Shown: positions 9,246 through 18,049, numbered from the stretch's first letter. The stretch: DNA of 64,000 nucleotides from Jejubacter calystegiae (GCF_005671395.1 NZ_CP040428.1:2108001-2172000), one strand, 5' to 3'. Translations and numbers: made by a program. The notes: generated from the letters alone by a model not told the origin.

Positions 9246-9570
9246 GTGCGACACGAGGCTGTTCCTGTGATTGTTTCAGCCAGTATGTAGTAATAAGTGT
9301 GAAGAAACCTGCTGTCTCACCAGCAGTTCCCTACCCGGCTGTGCGTTGAGAGTAATTTCAGGGTTCAAAGCGTCGGGGACCACGTAGCCACGGATTATCC
9401 GTAAGAGCGAGCCGTGAGGCTCAATCCGAAACTGCCAGCCGCAGGCGGTGAAGGCGCAAGGGATGAGGGCATGGTCAGCATAAGCAAACCCCGATAAGCA
9501 TCGTAATACTTAAGGAGCCAAAGCGGCTGTCAGGCTTCAGCCAAAAGGCACGCGAGCAGGTATGCCCTCT

Positions 9571-9576
9571 CACAGA
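9571..9576 (+). other. Exon-binding site 1 (EBS1) of the group II intron
   Basis: CACAGA in the domain I region pairs 6 of 6 with the bases directly 5' of the intron (TCTGTG, 9240-9245). It supports the intron boundary and predicts the target specificity of retrohoming. Confidence 0.75.
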
Positions 9577-9854
9577 TGGGGTATCGTGAGTGTTGTATCG
9601 CCGGTGTTAGCGGGGGACCTGTCCCCTCGAGTCACAGGAACGGAACGTGGTAACCCCGTACAACTCCGCAAGGTAGTGAGTTCGTGAGGACAAACAATGG
9701 TTGTGCGGGAACGGGACGCCGGAAGAAGCGAATGATCGGTTGTAATGACCGATATACGGTTTTTTTTTTTTTTACCGACCTGAAAAGGGGCTGACGTCCG
9801 GTGGGTCTTCTCTGGCGAGAAAGTCTGGAAAATCGACATTATGAGGGAATGCAA

Positions 9855-11339
9855 ATGACGCAACAGGCCAGAAGCCAGTGCGGTGCACCTTCAGCATCAT
9901 CTCTGTGGTCATCAATTGACTGGCAACAGGCTGAGGATGATGTATTTCGCTTTCAGATGCGTATCGCTAAGGCAACCAAAGCACAGCGCTGGACTAAAGT
10001 GCGTGTGCTCCAGCGGCTTCTCACCCGATCCCATCAGGCGAAACTGCTGGCTGTAAGGCGCGTGACATCGAACCGGGGACGTAACACGCCGGGTATAGAC
10101 GGAACGCGATGGATAAATCCGCAGCAAAAGTGGCATGCGGCTATGGAGTTGTCCTGCCGGGGCTATCGGGCACGACCTTTACGACGTATACATATTCCCA
10201 AAAAGAACGGTAAAACAAGGCCGTTGGGGATCCCCACTATGCATGATCGCGCCATGCAGGCACTCTTTCTGTTAGCAACAGAACCCGTGGCTGAAAACAC
10301 AGCCGATCACCATTCGTATGGTTTTCGACCAAAACGCTCAGCCGCAGACGCGATAGAACGGTGTTTTGTGGTGCTGGCGCAAAGGTCATCAGCACAGTGG
10401 ATCCTCGAAGGGGATATTAAGGGCTGCTTTGATAACATCAGCCACGACTGGATGTTAAGGCATCTCCGCATCGAGCGTAAGATACTTGCACAATGGCTGA
10501 AAGCAGGCTTTGTTGAGAAAGGACAGCTTTTCTCCACTGTAGCAGGAACGCCGCAGGGCGGCATTATCTCCCCCTGTCTGGCTAACGGTGTTCTGGACGG
10601 TATGGAATCAATGCTGAAAAGCATGACGAGACCTGCCGACAAGGTTCACATGGTCAGGTACGCCGATGATTTTGTGATAACCGGAAGTTCGAAAGAGCTA
10701 CTGGAAAACAGGATCAAACCGGCGGTAAAGACATTCTTGCGGGAAAGAGGGCTGACACTGTCTGAAGAAAAAACCGCGATCGTTTCGATATCACAGGGAT
10801 TTGATTTTCTTGGTTTTAATATTCGTAAATACGGCAGGAAACTGCTGATAAAACCAGCGAAAAGCAGTATCAAATCTTTCCTGAACGTTATTCGAAAAGA
10901 GATTAAGGTCAGTATAGCTCTGCCCACAGTAGCACTAATAGGTCTGCTCAATCGTAGAATAATGGGTTGGGTAAACTATTATCGGCATGTTGTGGCAAAA
11001 GCGGTCTTCAGTAAAATCGACACTGCCATTTTCTGGGCTCTTTATCGCATGATAAGGCGGAAACACGGCAAGAAATCAAAGCGTTGGCTTTACCGAAAGT
11101 ATTTTGGTAGCAGAGGGCTGCGTCGCTGGATCTTTCACTCGGTCTGGCGCACGAAAAACGGCGAAGTCAGGGGTATCAACCTGAAACAGGCTTCTGCGAC
11201 ACCCATCAGGCGTCACAGACAAATCCGTTCAGCCGCCAATCCTTACGATGTGGAATACGTCGATTACTTTAAAGAGAGAATGCGGAAATATCCTCCACAA
11301 GAGGAAGTTGCCGGGTCAGGAATTTATCTGGCTTTGTGA
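9855..11339 (+). CDS. ltrA: Group II intron reverse transcriptase/maturase
   Basis: A 494-residue intron-encoded protein. The N-terminal RT-0 region is followed by finger and palm motifs (IPKKNGKTRPLGIPT, YGFRPKRSA, EGDIKGCFDNI, GTPQGGIISP), the catalytic YADD box at about 276-279, and the thumb/maturase domain X (LLNRRIMGWVNYYRH). The C-terminus (RRHRQIRSAANPYD...) resembles the end of related proteins, but I see no CxxC pairs of an HNH endonuclease, so endonuclease activity is doubtful. It promotes splicing and reverse transcription of the intron RNA. The ATG at 9855 was chosen over the GTG at 9801 because homology begins near MTQQ. The stop lies 6 bp before domain V, as is usual. The frame is intact. 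Confidence 0.92.
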   Translation: MTQQARSQCGAPSASSLWSSIDWQQAEDDVFRFQMRIAKATKAQRWTKVRVLQRLLTRSHQAKLLAVRRVTSNRGRNTPGIDGTRWINPQQKWHAAMELSCRGYRARPLRRIHIPKKNGKTRPLGIPTMHDRAMQALFLLATEPVAENTADHHSYGFRPKRSAADAIERCFVVLAQRSSAQWILEGDIKGCFDNISHDWMLRHLRIERKILAQWLKAGFVEKGQLFSTVAGTPQGGIISPCLANGVLDGMESMLKSMTRPADKVHMVRYADDFVITGSSKELLENRIKPAVKTFLRERGLTLSEEKTAIVSISQGFDFLGFNIRKYGRKLLIKPAKSSIKSFLNVIRKEIKVSIALPTVALIGLLNRRIMGWVNYYRHVVAKAVFSKIDTAIFWALYRMIRRKHGKKSKRWLYRKYFGSRGLRRWIFHSVWRTKNGEVRGINLKQASATPIRRHRQIRSAANPYDVEYVDYFKERMRKYPPQEEVAGSGIYLAL

Positions 11340-11345
11340 AGGCCT

Positions 11346-11379
11346 GAGCCGTGTGCGGGGAAACCTGCACGCACGGTTC
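11346..11379 (+). ncRNA. Group II intron domain V (catalytic core)
   Basis: The 34-nt hairpin starts GAGCCGTGTGCGGGGAAACC and ends GCACGGTTC. It has the AGC catalytic triad, the GAAA tetraloop and the length of canonical domain V. Domain VI follows to 11420. Confidence 0.93.
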
Positions 11380-11434
11380 TGAGGAGAGGGAGTCGCAGAA
11401 ATGTGGCTCTCTTATCCGACTAACTGCCATCGTG

Positions 11435-12643
11435 TTAAAGGTGATCGCTCAGGCGGTCACCGAACTCAATAATAAAACGGCTCATCGCCAGCCGCCAGTT
11501 CTGGATCGGCATGCTCCATTTTTTCGATGCCGACTGGATTGCCAGATACACCACCTTCCGCACCGAGTCATCCGTCGGGAACACCTTGCGTTTCTTTATG
11601 GCGGCACGGATAACGCTGTTCAGCGATTCGATGGCATTCGTCGTGTAGATAGCTTTTCGGATGTCAGCCGGATAGCCGAAGAACGTATTGAGGTTTTCCC
11701 AGTGCGCACGCCAGCTTTTGCTGATTTGCGGATATTTGTCATCCCATTCTTCTGCGAACGCATCCAGTGCCATCAGCGCGGCAGCTTCTGTGGGGGACTG
11801 ATAAACGGCTTTCAGCCCGCCCGTGACCGCTTTGTAGTCTTTCCACGCCACGTATTTCAGGCTGTTACGCACCATGTGGATGATGCACAGCTGGATGTGA
11901 GTCTGCGGATAGACGCTGTTTATCGCATCCGGGAAGCCCTTCAGGCCATCCACGCAGGCAATCAGGATGTCCTGAAGGCCGCGATTTTTAAGTTCCGTCA
12001 GCACGTTCAGCCAGAACTTTGCACCTTCATTTTCAGCCAGCCACATCCCCAGAAGCTCTTTCCGGCCTTCGGTATTGATGCCCAGCGCCAGGAACACCGC
12101 TTTGTTAATCACGCTGCCGTTCTGGCGAACCTTAACAACAATACAGTCCATATAAACAATGGGATAGAGTCCATCCAGCTGGCGATTCTGCCATTCGGCG
12201 ACCTGCTCTTTAACTGCATCCGTGACTTTTGAAATCAGGGCAGGTGACACATCAGCATCGTACATCTCTTTGAACGTATCGACGATTTCCCGTGTGGTCA
12301 TCCCCTTGGCGTACAGGGACAAAATCTGGCTGTCCATCTGCGTGATACGCGTCTGATTCTTCTTAATCAGCTGAGGCTCAAAGGTATTTTCCCGGTCGCG
12401 CGGCGTGTTCATCTCGATTTCACCGTCGTCGCACAGCAGCGTTTTTGAAGAATAGCCGTTGCGGGTGTTGGTGCCGGTTTTAGGGGCGTTTTTCTCGTGC
12501 CCGAGGTGGTCAGTCAGCTCTGCATTGAGTGCCGTTTCAACGGTCAGCTTCGTGAGCATGCGGGAAAACTGATTGAGGTCGGCCTCAGTTTTGAGGCCTT
12601 TGGCCAGCTCAGCTGCGAGGGCTTTAAGTTTCTTCTCGTCCAT
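11435..12643 (-). CDS. IS256-family transposase (IS1414-like)
   Basis: A 402-residue mutator-type DDE transposase. Visible parts include the N-terminal DNA-binding region (HLGHEKNAPKTGTNTRNGYS), the first catalytic Asp in YMDCIVVKV, the second in ACVDGLKGFPDAI, the C/H motif region (QLCIIHMVRNSLKYV) and the third acidic residue in YTTNAIESLN. The frame is intact, so the enzyme is probably functional, although one of its terminal repeats is split by the intron. In E. coli IS1414 the EAST1 toxin gene astA lies in another frame of this gene. Here that frame is closed (see rejected items). Confidence 0.93.
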   Translation of the reverse strand: MDEKKLKALAAELAKGLKTEADLNQFSRMLTKLTVETALNAELTDHLGHEKNAPKTGTNTRNGYSSKTLLCDDGEIEMNTPRDRENTFEPQLIKKNQTRITQMDSQILSLYAKGMTTREIVDTFKEMYDADVSPALISKVTDAVKEQVAEWQNRQLDGLYPIVYMDCIVVKVRQNGSVINKAVFLALGINTEGRKELLGMWLAENEGAKFWLNVLTELKNRGLQDILIACVDGLKGFPDAINSVYPQTHIQLCIIHMVRNSLKYVAWKDYKAVTGGLKAVYQSPTEAAALMALDAFAEEWDDKYPQISKSWRAHWENLNTFFGYPADIRKAIYTTNAIESLNSVIRAAIKKRKVFPTDDSVRKVVYLAIQSASKKWSMPIQNWRLAMSRFIIEFGDRLSDHL

Positions 12644-12685
12644 AATTTGCCTGTCTCCGTTGTTGGAGTGAACATATCAAAAACA

Positions 12686-12714
12686 GGCAATTACACAATT
12701 TTAATTACAGTCTC
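12686..12714 (-). repeat. Terminal inverted repeat, high-coordinate end
   Basis: Read on the minus strand it starts GAGACTGTAATT and ends TGTGTAATTGCC. It matches the rejoined low-coordinate repeat at 22 of 29 positions and is followed directly by the second copy of the target duplication. Confidence 0.88.
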
Positions 12715-12722
12715 GGGTCGAG
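12715..12722. repeat. Target-site duplication, right copy (GGGTCGAG)
   Basis: Same 8 bp as 9217-9224, directly outside the high-coordinate repeat. Confidence 0.9.
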
Positions 12723-12773
12723 GACTTTCTTCAGGTGCTGTGCGCTTACCGACAGTTTGTGATGGGGCGTTAG
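12723..12773 (+). pseudogene. 3' part of the small ORF interrupted by the IS
   Basis: Sixteen codons and a TAG continue in frame from 9224 once the IS and one target copy are removed (DFLQVLCAYRQFVMGR). A GC-rich hairpin at 12798-12818 (GCCGGGG / CCCCGGC) lies between this fragment and the end of the regulator gene. It has no T-run on either strand. Confidence 0.4.
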
Positions 12774-12841
12774 TCCCGCTTTTTTCACCTCTGTCAGGCC
12801 GGGGGCGTACTCCCCGGCTCTTCCCGCTGCTGTCCTGACGT

Positions 12842-13606
12842 TTAATGATCGGAAATGATTAACTGGCTGGGCATCTGAGCCAGTTGTTCACGGATGCTCT
12901 CTTCCAGTTGCGCATCCGTCACGATATCGGTCAGAGAATTCAGATGGGCGACATTAAACAGCGACCATGCGCCATATTTTGAGCTGTCTGCCAGTAGCAC
13001 CCGGCGTCTGGCATTGGCTATCAGATCGCGTTTTAACCCCGCCTTTTCTTCCGTGGGCGCCGTAATCCCTTTTTCGATGTCCCAGCCGTTACAGCTTAAA
13101 AATGCAATATCCGGCCAGATATTCTGTAGCAGCTTACGACCATGCTCGCCAATACAGGACTGGCTGCTCTCATCGATACGCCCACCAATAATCGTCACTT
13201 CTATCTGCTTAAATTCCGAGAGAAACAGCGCGATGCGCAGATCGCTGGTAATGACCCGCAGCGTCAGATGTGTCAACTGGCGGGCCAGTTCCATCATGGT
13301 GGTGCCGGCATCCAGCACGATGGTATCTCCGGCCTTAACCAGACCCGCCGCCGCCCTGGCGATGGCGCGTTTTTCCACGATATTACGCTGCATTTTTTCA
13401 TGCGTGGTCGGCTGAGAAGGGATAAACCGGTTAAGCGTCACGCCGCCATGGGTACGGCTGATAACGCCTTCTTGATCGAGCTTAATCAGGTCCCGGCGAA
13501 TGGTTGCCGGGGAAGCCTGAGTGACCGCCACTAATTGCTCTACTGTGACCAGATTTTGCCCTTTCAGGTAATCCATGATCTGTTCTAACCGGTTATATCC
13601 TTTCAT
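12842..13606 (-). CDS. DeoR/GlpR-family transcriptional repressor (YgbI-like)
   Basis: A 254-residue regulator. An N-terminal DeoR helix-turn-helix (residues 1-57, with the family signature [32 protein letters not shown] in pieces) is joined to a sugar-phosphate-sensing domain related to ribose-5-phosphate isomerase ([20 protein letters not shown]). It is the last gene of a minus-strand trio whose kinase product would be a phosphorylated sugar acid, the usual type of DeoR effector. It lies 2 bp after the PdxA2-like gene and probably represses both arms of the divergent cluster. YgbI of E. coli, beside the DUF1537 kinase YgbK, is the nearest known parallel. Confidence 0.85.
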   Translation of the reverse strand: MKGYNRLEQIMDYLKGQNLVTVEQLVAVTQASPATIRRDLIKLDQEGVISRTHGGVTLNRFIPSQPTTHEKMQRNIVEKRAIARAAAGLVKAGDTIVLDAGTTMMELARQLTHLTLRVITSDLRIALFLSEFKQIEVTIIGGRIDESSQSCIGEHGRKLLQNIWPDIAFLSCNGWDIEKGITAPTEEKAGLKRDLIANARRRVLLADSSKYGAWSLFNVAHLNSLTDIVTDAQLEESIREQLAQMPSQLIISDH

Positions 13607-13608
13607 TT

Positions 13609-14595
13609 TTAATCCCGCGTAATTTGCATCGCTAACTGGATAGACACGGCCATGCTTTCAGACCTGGCCTTGCCTGTCCAGGCAATATCAAATGCCGTAC
13701 CGTGATCCGCTGAGGTGCGGATAAAGGGTAATCCGGCAGTGATATTCACTCCGTCATAAAATCCCAGTAATTTTAGCGGAATATGGCCCTGATCGTGATA
13801 CATCGCGACCACCATATCGTACATCCCTTCATGGCACTGCATGAACACCGTATCGGGTGGGCACGGACCGGCGACATTCAGCCCTTTAGCCCGCATGGCT
13901 TCTACGGCAGGCCCGACAATCTTGATCTCTTCATCACCGAACAGGCCGTTTTCCCCGGCATGGGGATTGACCCCTGCGACCGCAATACGCGGATCCTGAT
14001 AACCGACGCGCCGCAGGAAGCTGTCGGCTATCTGAATTACGGTTTTTACCCGCTCTTCGCTTAGCGTATCAAGGAATTTGCGCAAAGCGATGTGGGTGGT
14101 GACGTGGATGACTTTCAGTTTATCGGTGTACAGAACCATGGCGTAGTCTTTGCTGTCGGTCAGATGGGCCAGCAGCTCGGTATGTCCGGGATAGTGATGC
14201 CCGGCCAGGTGTAACGCCTCTTTATTGAGCGGCGCGGTGGCGATCGCGCTGACTTTCCCTGCCAGGGCCAGCGCCGTGGCGCGTTTAATACAGCGATACG
14301 CCAGATCGCCAGCCTGCGCCTGTACCACGCCGGGCTTTAACGACCCGGGGTCGGCCAGCGCTTCGTCTATCACGTGGATGACGCCTGGGGAGAATTGGGC
14401 CTGGGCGACATCATCGATAATCCGTAACTCTACCTGTGGCGTGATGTTCAGCGCCAGCAACCGCCGTAGCGTTTGCGCGCATCCGACCACCACCACCGGC
14501 GAGCCAGAAAGCTCGCCTTCCGCCAGCGATTTGATAATGATTTCCGGGCCGATGCCGGCAGGGTCACCCATAGTAACAGCAATGATATTATTCAC
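13609..14595 (-). CDS. pdxA2: PdxA2-like 4-phospho-D-threonate/erythronate dehydrogenase
   Basis: A 328-residue member of the PdxA family with the [11 protein letters not shown] signature at the N-terminus and the metal-binding histidines in HYPGHTELL and [10 protein letters not shown]. The true PdxA oxidises 4-phosphohydroxythreonine for vitamin B6. Paralogues next to DUF1537 kinases oxidise and decarboxylate a 4-phosphorylated C4 sugar acid to dihydroxyacetone phosphate. Its start ATG is immediately next to the stop of the kinase gene, so it is translated with it. Function as a catabolic PdxA2 is inferred from this pairing; the substrate stereochemistry is unknown. Confidence 0.85.
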   Translation of the reverse strand: MNNIIAVTMGDPAGIGPEIIIKSLAEGELSGSPVVVVGCAQTLRRLLALNITPQVELRIIDDVAQAQFSPGVIHVIDEALADPGSLKPGVVQAQAGDLAYRCIKRATALALAGKVSAIATAPLNKEALHLAGHHYPGHTELLAHLTDSKDYAMVLYTDKLKVIHVTTHIALRKFLDTLSEERVKTVIQIADSFLRRVGYQDPRIAVAGVNPHAGENGLFGDEEIKIVGPAVEAMRAKGLNVAGPCPPDTVFMQCHEGMYDMVVAMYHDQGHIPLKLLGFYDGVNITAGLPFIRTSADHGTAFDIAWTGKARSESMAVSIQLAMQITRD

Positions 14596-15831
14596 TCATC
14601 TCTCCTCAATAAAATTCAGTACCTGAAGTAAGGTGGCCTCGTCGCCAAATCCTCCCGCTTTCGTCATCACCGGACGCTGCCAGAGGCCGCCAGCAAAGCG
14701 ACCGTACGGCACGCACTGTGCGACGCAGCCGGTGATCCTGAATCCCCTGGCCCCCAGTGCTCCGGCAACTGCAGAGGCGACATCTCCCCCTGACAGATAC
14801 AGCGCGTCGGGTGTGACAGCCTCAAGGACCTGGCGCGTCAGGGTTCCCAAAAAATGGCAAACTTTTTCGCCAAGCTGGGGGCGAGTCAGCTGCCAGCGTG
14901 CGCAAAGCCCGGGGATCCGATGGCGTGCTTCACGATCCGGACAGGTATGGACAATACAGTGCCGACCGGATGACAGAATGTTTATAATCTGCTGCAGGTA
15001 ATGCGTCGGCGAACCGCAAAGGACATTTTCAATATCAATGACCAGGCTCTCCGCTCTGGCGTTTCGGCAGACGGTGGCGATTTGTCGTTGCGCGACTTCG
15101 CTCATTGAACCCACCATCGCCAGTAAACAACGTGGCGAAGTATTTACGTGCTGCCGCGCCAGCGCCTGGCAAATTCCCGCAGAGCCCACCAGTAACGGGC
15201 GCTCCTTTTGCGCCAGAGCCTGGGTGGCGATGGTATCCAGGCAGCCATCGGTCTGCGCATCCACCACCCAAATTTCCGGGCCATCCGACGCATACTGGTT
15301 CAGCCTGTGGCTAAACTGGCTCAGCGACATCGACTGGCAGGGAATCGTCGTTTGCGCCTGCAATAGCAGGCCGATATCGGCGCTGGCGACCGGGGTTTTC
15401 GGGTCGCTGGCAAATTCGGTTTCCGTGACGGGAACGCCGTTTATCAGGCATTGCCCCTGTACTGTTGTGCGTCCTGCATCAGGAAAGGCCGGGGCGACAA
15501 TCGCCAGCTGTTTTCCGGTCGATAGCATCATTGCTTCCAGCTCTGCGCCTGGATTGCCACGCAGCGTGGAATCTATCTTCTTCAGCAGTAGCTGATGTGG
15601 ATTGCTGTAGCAATCATGAACCAGCGCCTCAATGCGTGAAGCGGCGTGCCGTGCGGCAAGCGCCCGGCTATCGCTGTTCACCACCAGCACATCGGCATTG
15701 CCGTGATAGGGCAGTTCAAAAGCGACATCGACCCGCAAACCGGTGCACGCCAGGCTGACGCCCGCATCATTACCACCGGTAAAGTCATCGGCAATCACTA
15801 CGATTTGAGGCGTTGTGAGTTTTGTGTCCAT
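14596..15831 (-). CDS. Four-carbon acid-sugar kinase (DUF1537 family, DtnK/YgbK-like)
   Basis: A 411-residue two-domain kinase. The N-terminal acid-sugar-binding domain carries the ADDFTGGNDAG signature (residues about 14-24), and the C-terminal nucleotide-binding domain has YLSGGDVASAV and the GYG-like glycine loop region near the end. Members phosphorylate C4 acid sugars such as D-threonate, L-threonate or D-erythronate at O4. It is first in the minus-strand operon with the PdxA2-like enzyme and the DeoR regulator, and divergent from the alcohol dehydrogenase gene. The pair kinase plus PdxA2 is the known route from D-threonate or D-erythronate to dihydroxyacetone phosphate. Confidence 0.87.
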   Translation of the reverse strand: MDTKLTTPQIVVIADDFTGGNDAGVSLACTGLRVDVAFELPYHGNADVLVVNSDSRALAARHAASRIEALVHDCYSNPHQLLLKKIDSTLRGNPGAELEAMMLSTGKQLAIVAPAFPDAGRTTVQGQCLINGVPVTETEFASDPKTPVASADIGLLLQAQTTIPCQSMSLSQFSHRLNQYASDGPEIWVVDAQTDGCLDTIATQALAQKERPLLVGSAGICQALARQHVNTSPRCLLAMVGSMSEVAQRQIATVCRNARAESLVIDIENVLCGSPTHYLQQIINILSSGRHCIVHTCPDREARHRIPGLCARWQLTRPQLGEKVCHFLGTLTRQVLEAVTPDALYLSGGDVASAVAGALGARGFRITGCVAQCVPYGRFAGGLWQRPVMTKAGGFGDEATLLQVLNFIEER

Positions 15832-15858
15832 CCCAGCTCCGGATCATCATATTTCAGA

Positions 15859-15985
15859 TTTGATTATATTCAATCACATTTGATTAAATGTGAGCAAGTT
15901 CAATTTATTCGGTCAAGAGATAAACTATAAAGTTACGCCATGATGCGATTGTGATGAACTTGTTATGAGCGAGTTCAATCAAACA
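15859..15985. promoter_or_regulatory. Divergent control region with a CRP-like site and repeated TTTGATTA / TCAATCAAA boxes
   Basis: The 168-bp gap between the divergent operons holds two direct TTTGATTA boxes at 15859-15866 and 15879-15886 (20 bp apart, two helical turns), and a reverse-type box, TCAATCAAAC, at 15975-15984 before the alcohol dehydrogenase gene. A near-consensus CRP site, AAATGTGAGCAAGTTCAATT (15886-15905, core TGTGA-N6-TCAAT), overlaps the second box. The repeats are candidate operators for the DeoR-type protein. The sites are visible; their binding proteins are inferred. Confidence 0.55.
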
Positions 15986-15999
15986 GACAGGAGAATATT

Positions 16000-17169
16000 G
16001 TGGCAACGATTAACAGCACCGTGATAGCCGGCCCGGCATCCGTTTTTGCGCTCGAACCGCTGGTGGCCGGCAGGCGCCAGATTTTGCTGGTGACTGACGC
16101 AAACATGATAAAGCTGCCGCTGGTTGCGCAGATCAGGGAATTACTGGCAGCCGACGGTCGTGATATCACGGTGGTCGATACTGTGCCTGCGGAGCCGAGC
16201 CATCGTGATGTTAACGGCATCATCAACGGCCTGGGCGATGCCGACGTCGATATGGTGGTTGGCATCGGCGGGGGAAGCGTACTGGATGTGGCAAAACTGT
16301 TTTCCGTGCTCTGCCATCCGACCACCCCCAGGCTGGAAGCCATGCTGGCCGGTGAAAAACCTCAGCAGCGCGTGGCGTCATTACTGATTCCGACCACGGC
16401 AGGTACCGGCTCGGAAGCCACGCCTAACGCCATTCTGGCGATCCCTGAACAAAATACCAAGGTGGGCATTATTTCTCCGGTGCTGCTGCCGGACTATGTG
16501 GCCCTGTTGCCCGAACTTACCGCCAGCATGCCCTCACATATCGCTTCGTCTACCGGGATTGATGCGCTGTGTCACCTGATTGAGTGTTTTACAGCCACTG
16601 TCGCGAATCCGGTGAGTGATAATGCGGCGCTTATCGGGCTGAAGAAGCTGCTGACTCATATCGAAACTTCGGTGAATGAGCCGGAAAACCGGCTGGCCAG
16701 ACTCGAGATGCTCTGGGCGTCCTGGTACGGCGGGGTCGCCATCAATCATGCCGGTACCCATCTGGTGCATGCTCTGTCTTATCCGCTGGGCGGTAAATAT
16801 CATCTGCCCCATGGCGTCGCCAATGCCATTCTGCTGGCCCCCTGCATGAAAGTGATACGTCCCTGGGCTGTCGATAAATTTGCTCAGGTCTGGGATCTGC
16901 TGCCTGATGCTGACCACACTCTCTCTGTTGCAGATAAATCCATCGCGCTGGTGGACTATTTTTCCGGGCTGGTCAAACGCCTCGACCTGCCGGATAACCT
17001 TGCGACGCTGGGCGTCCCCGTCACGGATATTCCGGAACTCGCCGAAGCCGCACTCAATGTGAAGCGTTTGATGAACAATGCCCCTTGCCAGGTGAATCAC
17101 CACGATGTCCAGGCCATCTATCAAACGCTTTTCCCCACCCGCGAATACACAGGGAGTGAAAATGAGTAA
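16000..17169 (+). CDS. Iron-containing (group III) alcohol dehydrogenase family protein
   Basis: A 389-residue NAD(P)-linked dehydrogenase with a Rossmann-like N-terminal half (IGGGSVLDVAK, TTAGTGSE) and the metal site in the C-terminal half: Asp and His in TGIDALCHLIE and the histidines in HAGTHLVHALS and YHLPHG. The start is a GTG with AGGAGA 5 bp upstream. The last 8 bp overlap the aldolase gene. It opens the plus-strand operon. In such a cluster it most likely reduces or oxidises a short hydroxy-aldehyde or hydroxy-acid made by the aldolase. The precise substrate is unknown. Confidence 0.87.
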   Translation: MATINSTVIAGPASVFALEPLVAGRRQILLVTDANMIKLPLVAQIRELLAADGRDITVVDTVPAEPSHRDVNGIINGLGDADVDMVVGIGGGSVLDVAKLFSVLCHPTTPRLEAMLAGEKPQQRVASLLIPTTAGTGSEATPNAILAIPEQNTKVGIISPVLLPDYVALLPELTASMPSHIASSTGIDALCHLIECFTATVANPVSDNAALIGLKKLLTHIETSVNEPENRLARLEMLWASWYGGVAINHAGTHLVHALSYPLGGKYHLPHGVANAILLAPCMKVIRPWAVDKFAQVWDLLPDADHTLSVADKSIALVDYFSGLVKRLDLPDNLATLGVPVTDIPELAEAALNVKRLMNNAPCQVNHHDVQAIYQTLFPTREYTGSENE

Positions 17170-18049
17170 CAAAATCGACGGTGTACTGACCGCTATTGTG
17201 ACCCCGTTTGACAGCGAAGGTGCGCTGAATCTGAAAGCGCTAAAGGAGCAGATTACCCGACAGCGGCAGGCAGGAAACAGTATCTTTTGCGGTGGTACTA
17301 ACGGTGAATTTTTTGTGCTTAATGAAAAGGAGAAAGTGACCGTGACTCAAACCTGCGTCGATGAAGTCGCAGGGCAGGCTCATGTGGTGGCTCACATTGG
17401 TGAGATATCCACGCGCGAGACCATCCGTCTGGGAAAGCAGATTGAAAAACTGGGCGTGGACGCGGTATCGGTGATTACGCCTTATTTCGTTCCACTGCAG
17501 CAACAGGAGTTAATCGCCCATTATACGTCCATTGCCGATGCGCTGACCGTGCCCCTGTTTCTTTATAACATCCCGGCGCGCACTGGAAATACGATTGAGC
17601 CAGAGACGGCGAGAATATTGGCGGCACACCCGAATATCATCGGTATTAAAGATAGCGCCGGAAGCTATCAAAGCCTGAGCGGTTTTCTTAATGCGGTAAA
17701 GGATATCGACGATTTTGATGTGTTAAATGGCCCGGATTCGCTTATTCATCAGGGATTTGTAGAGGGCTGCTCCGCCTGTATTTCCGGGCTGGCAAATGTA
17801 GCGCCGAAGGCGATAAATTCCATCTGGTCGCGCTATAAAGCGGGGGATATTGATGGCTCCCGTCAGGCGCAGGAGAGCGTGACGCAGCTACGTAGTGAGC
17901 TTTACCAGGTGGCGTTCTCTCCTGCGGCAGTCAAAAAAGCATTACAGCTTATGGGTTATGCCGTTGGCGAAAGTCGTTACGCCGTTGAATTTAGCCCGCA
18001 ACAGGAAAGCGTTATTCGCCAGCTCATTGCGAATATTGCCCACGAATAA
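17162..18049 (+). CDS. DapA/NanA-superfamily aldolase
   Basis: A 295-residue TIM-barrel class I aldolase. The pyruvate-binding GGTNGEF motif (residues about 43-49), the catalytic Tyr in FLYNIPARTG and the Schiff-base Lys in GIKDSAGS are all present. Members include dihydrodipicolinate synthase, N-acetylneuraminate lyase and 2-keto-3-deoxy sugar acid aldolases. Its catabolic neighbours argue against a role in lysine synthesis. The start ATG lies inside the end of the preceding dehydrogenase gene (8-bp overlap). Together with the symporter, BNR protein and YhcH-type gene downstream, a lyase acting on a keto-deoxy sugar acid is likely. Confidence 0.87.
   Translation: MSNKIDGVLTAIVTPFDSEGALNLKALKEQITRQRQAGNSIFCGGTNGEFFVLNEKEKVTVTQTCVDEVAGQAHVVAHIGEISTRETIRLGKQIEKLGVDAVSVITPYFVPLQQQELIAHYTSIADALTVPLFLYNIPARTGNTIEPETARILAAHPNIIGIKDSAGSYQSLSGFLNAVKDIDDFDVLNGPDSLIHQGFVEGCSACISGLANVAPKAINSIWSRYKAGDIDGSRQAQESVTQLRSELYQVAFSPAAVKKALQLMGYAVGESRYAVEFSPQQESVIRQLIANIAHE

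Larger units (their letters stand above)
9246..11420 (+). mobile_element. Group II intron (retroelement) with its own reverse transcriptase
   Basis: The 5' end GTGCG fits the GUGYG consensus and the 3' end ...CCGAC fits the AY rule. Both were placed independently by the continuity of the IS terminal repeat across the junction. The intron carries a long 5' ribozyme portion (9246-9854), the RT/maturase ORF, a 34-nt domain V and a domain VI ending in CTCTCTTATCCGAC. EBS1 CACAGA at 9571-9576 is perfectly complementary to the six 5'-exon bases TCTGTG (9240-9245). The domain V triad is AGC, so this is not a class C intron. It is oriented opposite to the transposase gene. A T-tract at about 9758-9772 precedes the ORF. 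All hallmarks of a complete element are present. Confidence 0.93.
9225..12714 (-). mobile_element. IS256-family insertion sequence (IS1414-like) carrying a group II intron
   Basis: The element is bounded by imperfect 29-bp terminal inverted repeats and an 8-bp direct duplication. Total span is 3490 bp. Subtracting the 2175-bp group II intron leaves 1315 bp, the normal size of this family. It carries one transposase gene on the minus strand. The repeat at the low-coordinate end is continuous only when the intron is removed, which shows the intron arrived after the IS. The insertion interrupts a small ORF. Confidence 0.92.

Noticed and set aside
9297-9301. GTGTG as the 5' end of the group II intron
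   Set aside because: It fits GUGYG, but GTGCG at 9246 also fits, restores the IS inverted repeat exactly and places TCTGTG as IBS1 opposite EBS1 CACAGA.
11835-11960. Possible astA (EAST1 enterotoxin) gene in an alternative frame of the IS1414-like transposase
   Set aside because: At the position where astA starts in E. coli IS1414 the frame reads ATG-CGA-TAA (complement of 11920-11928), so it closes after two codons. No toxin frame exists here.
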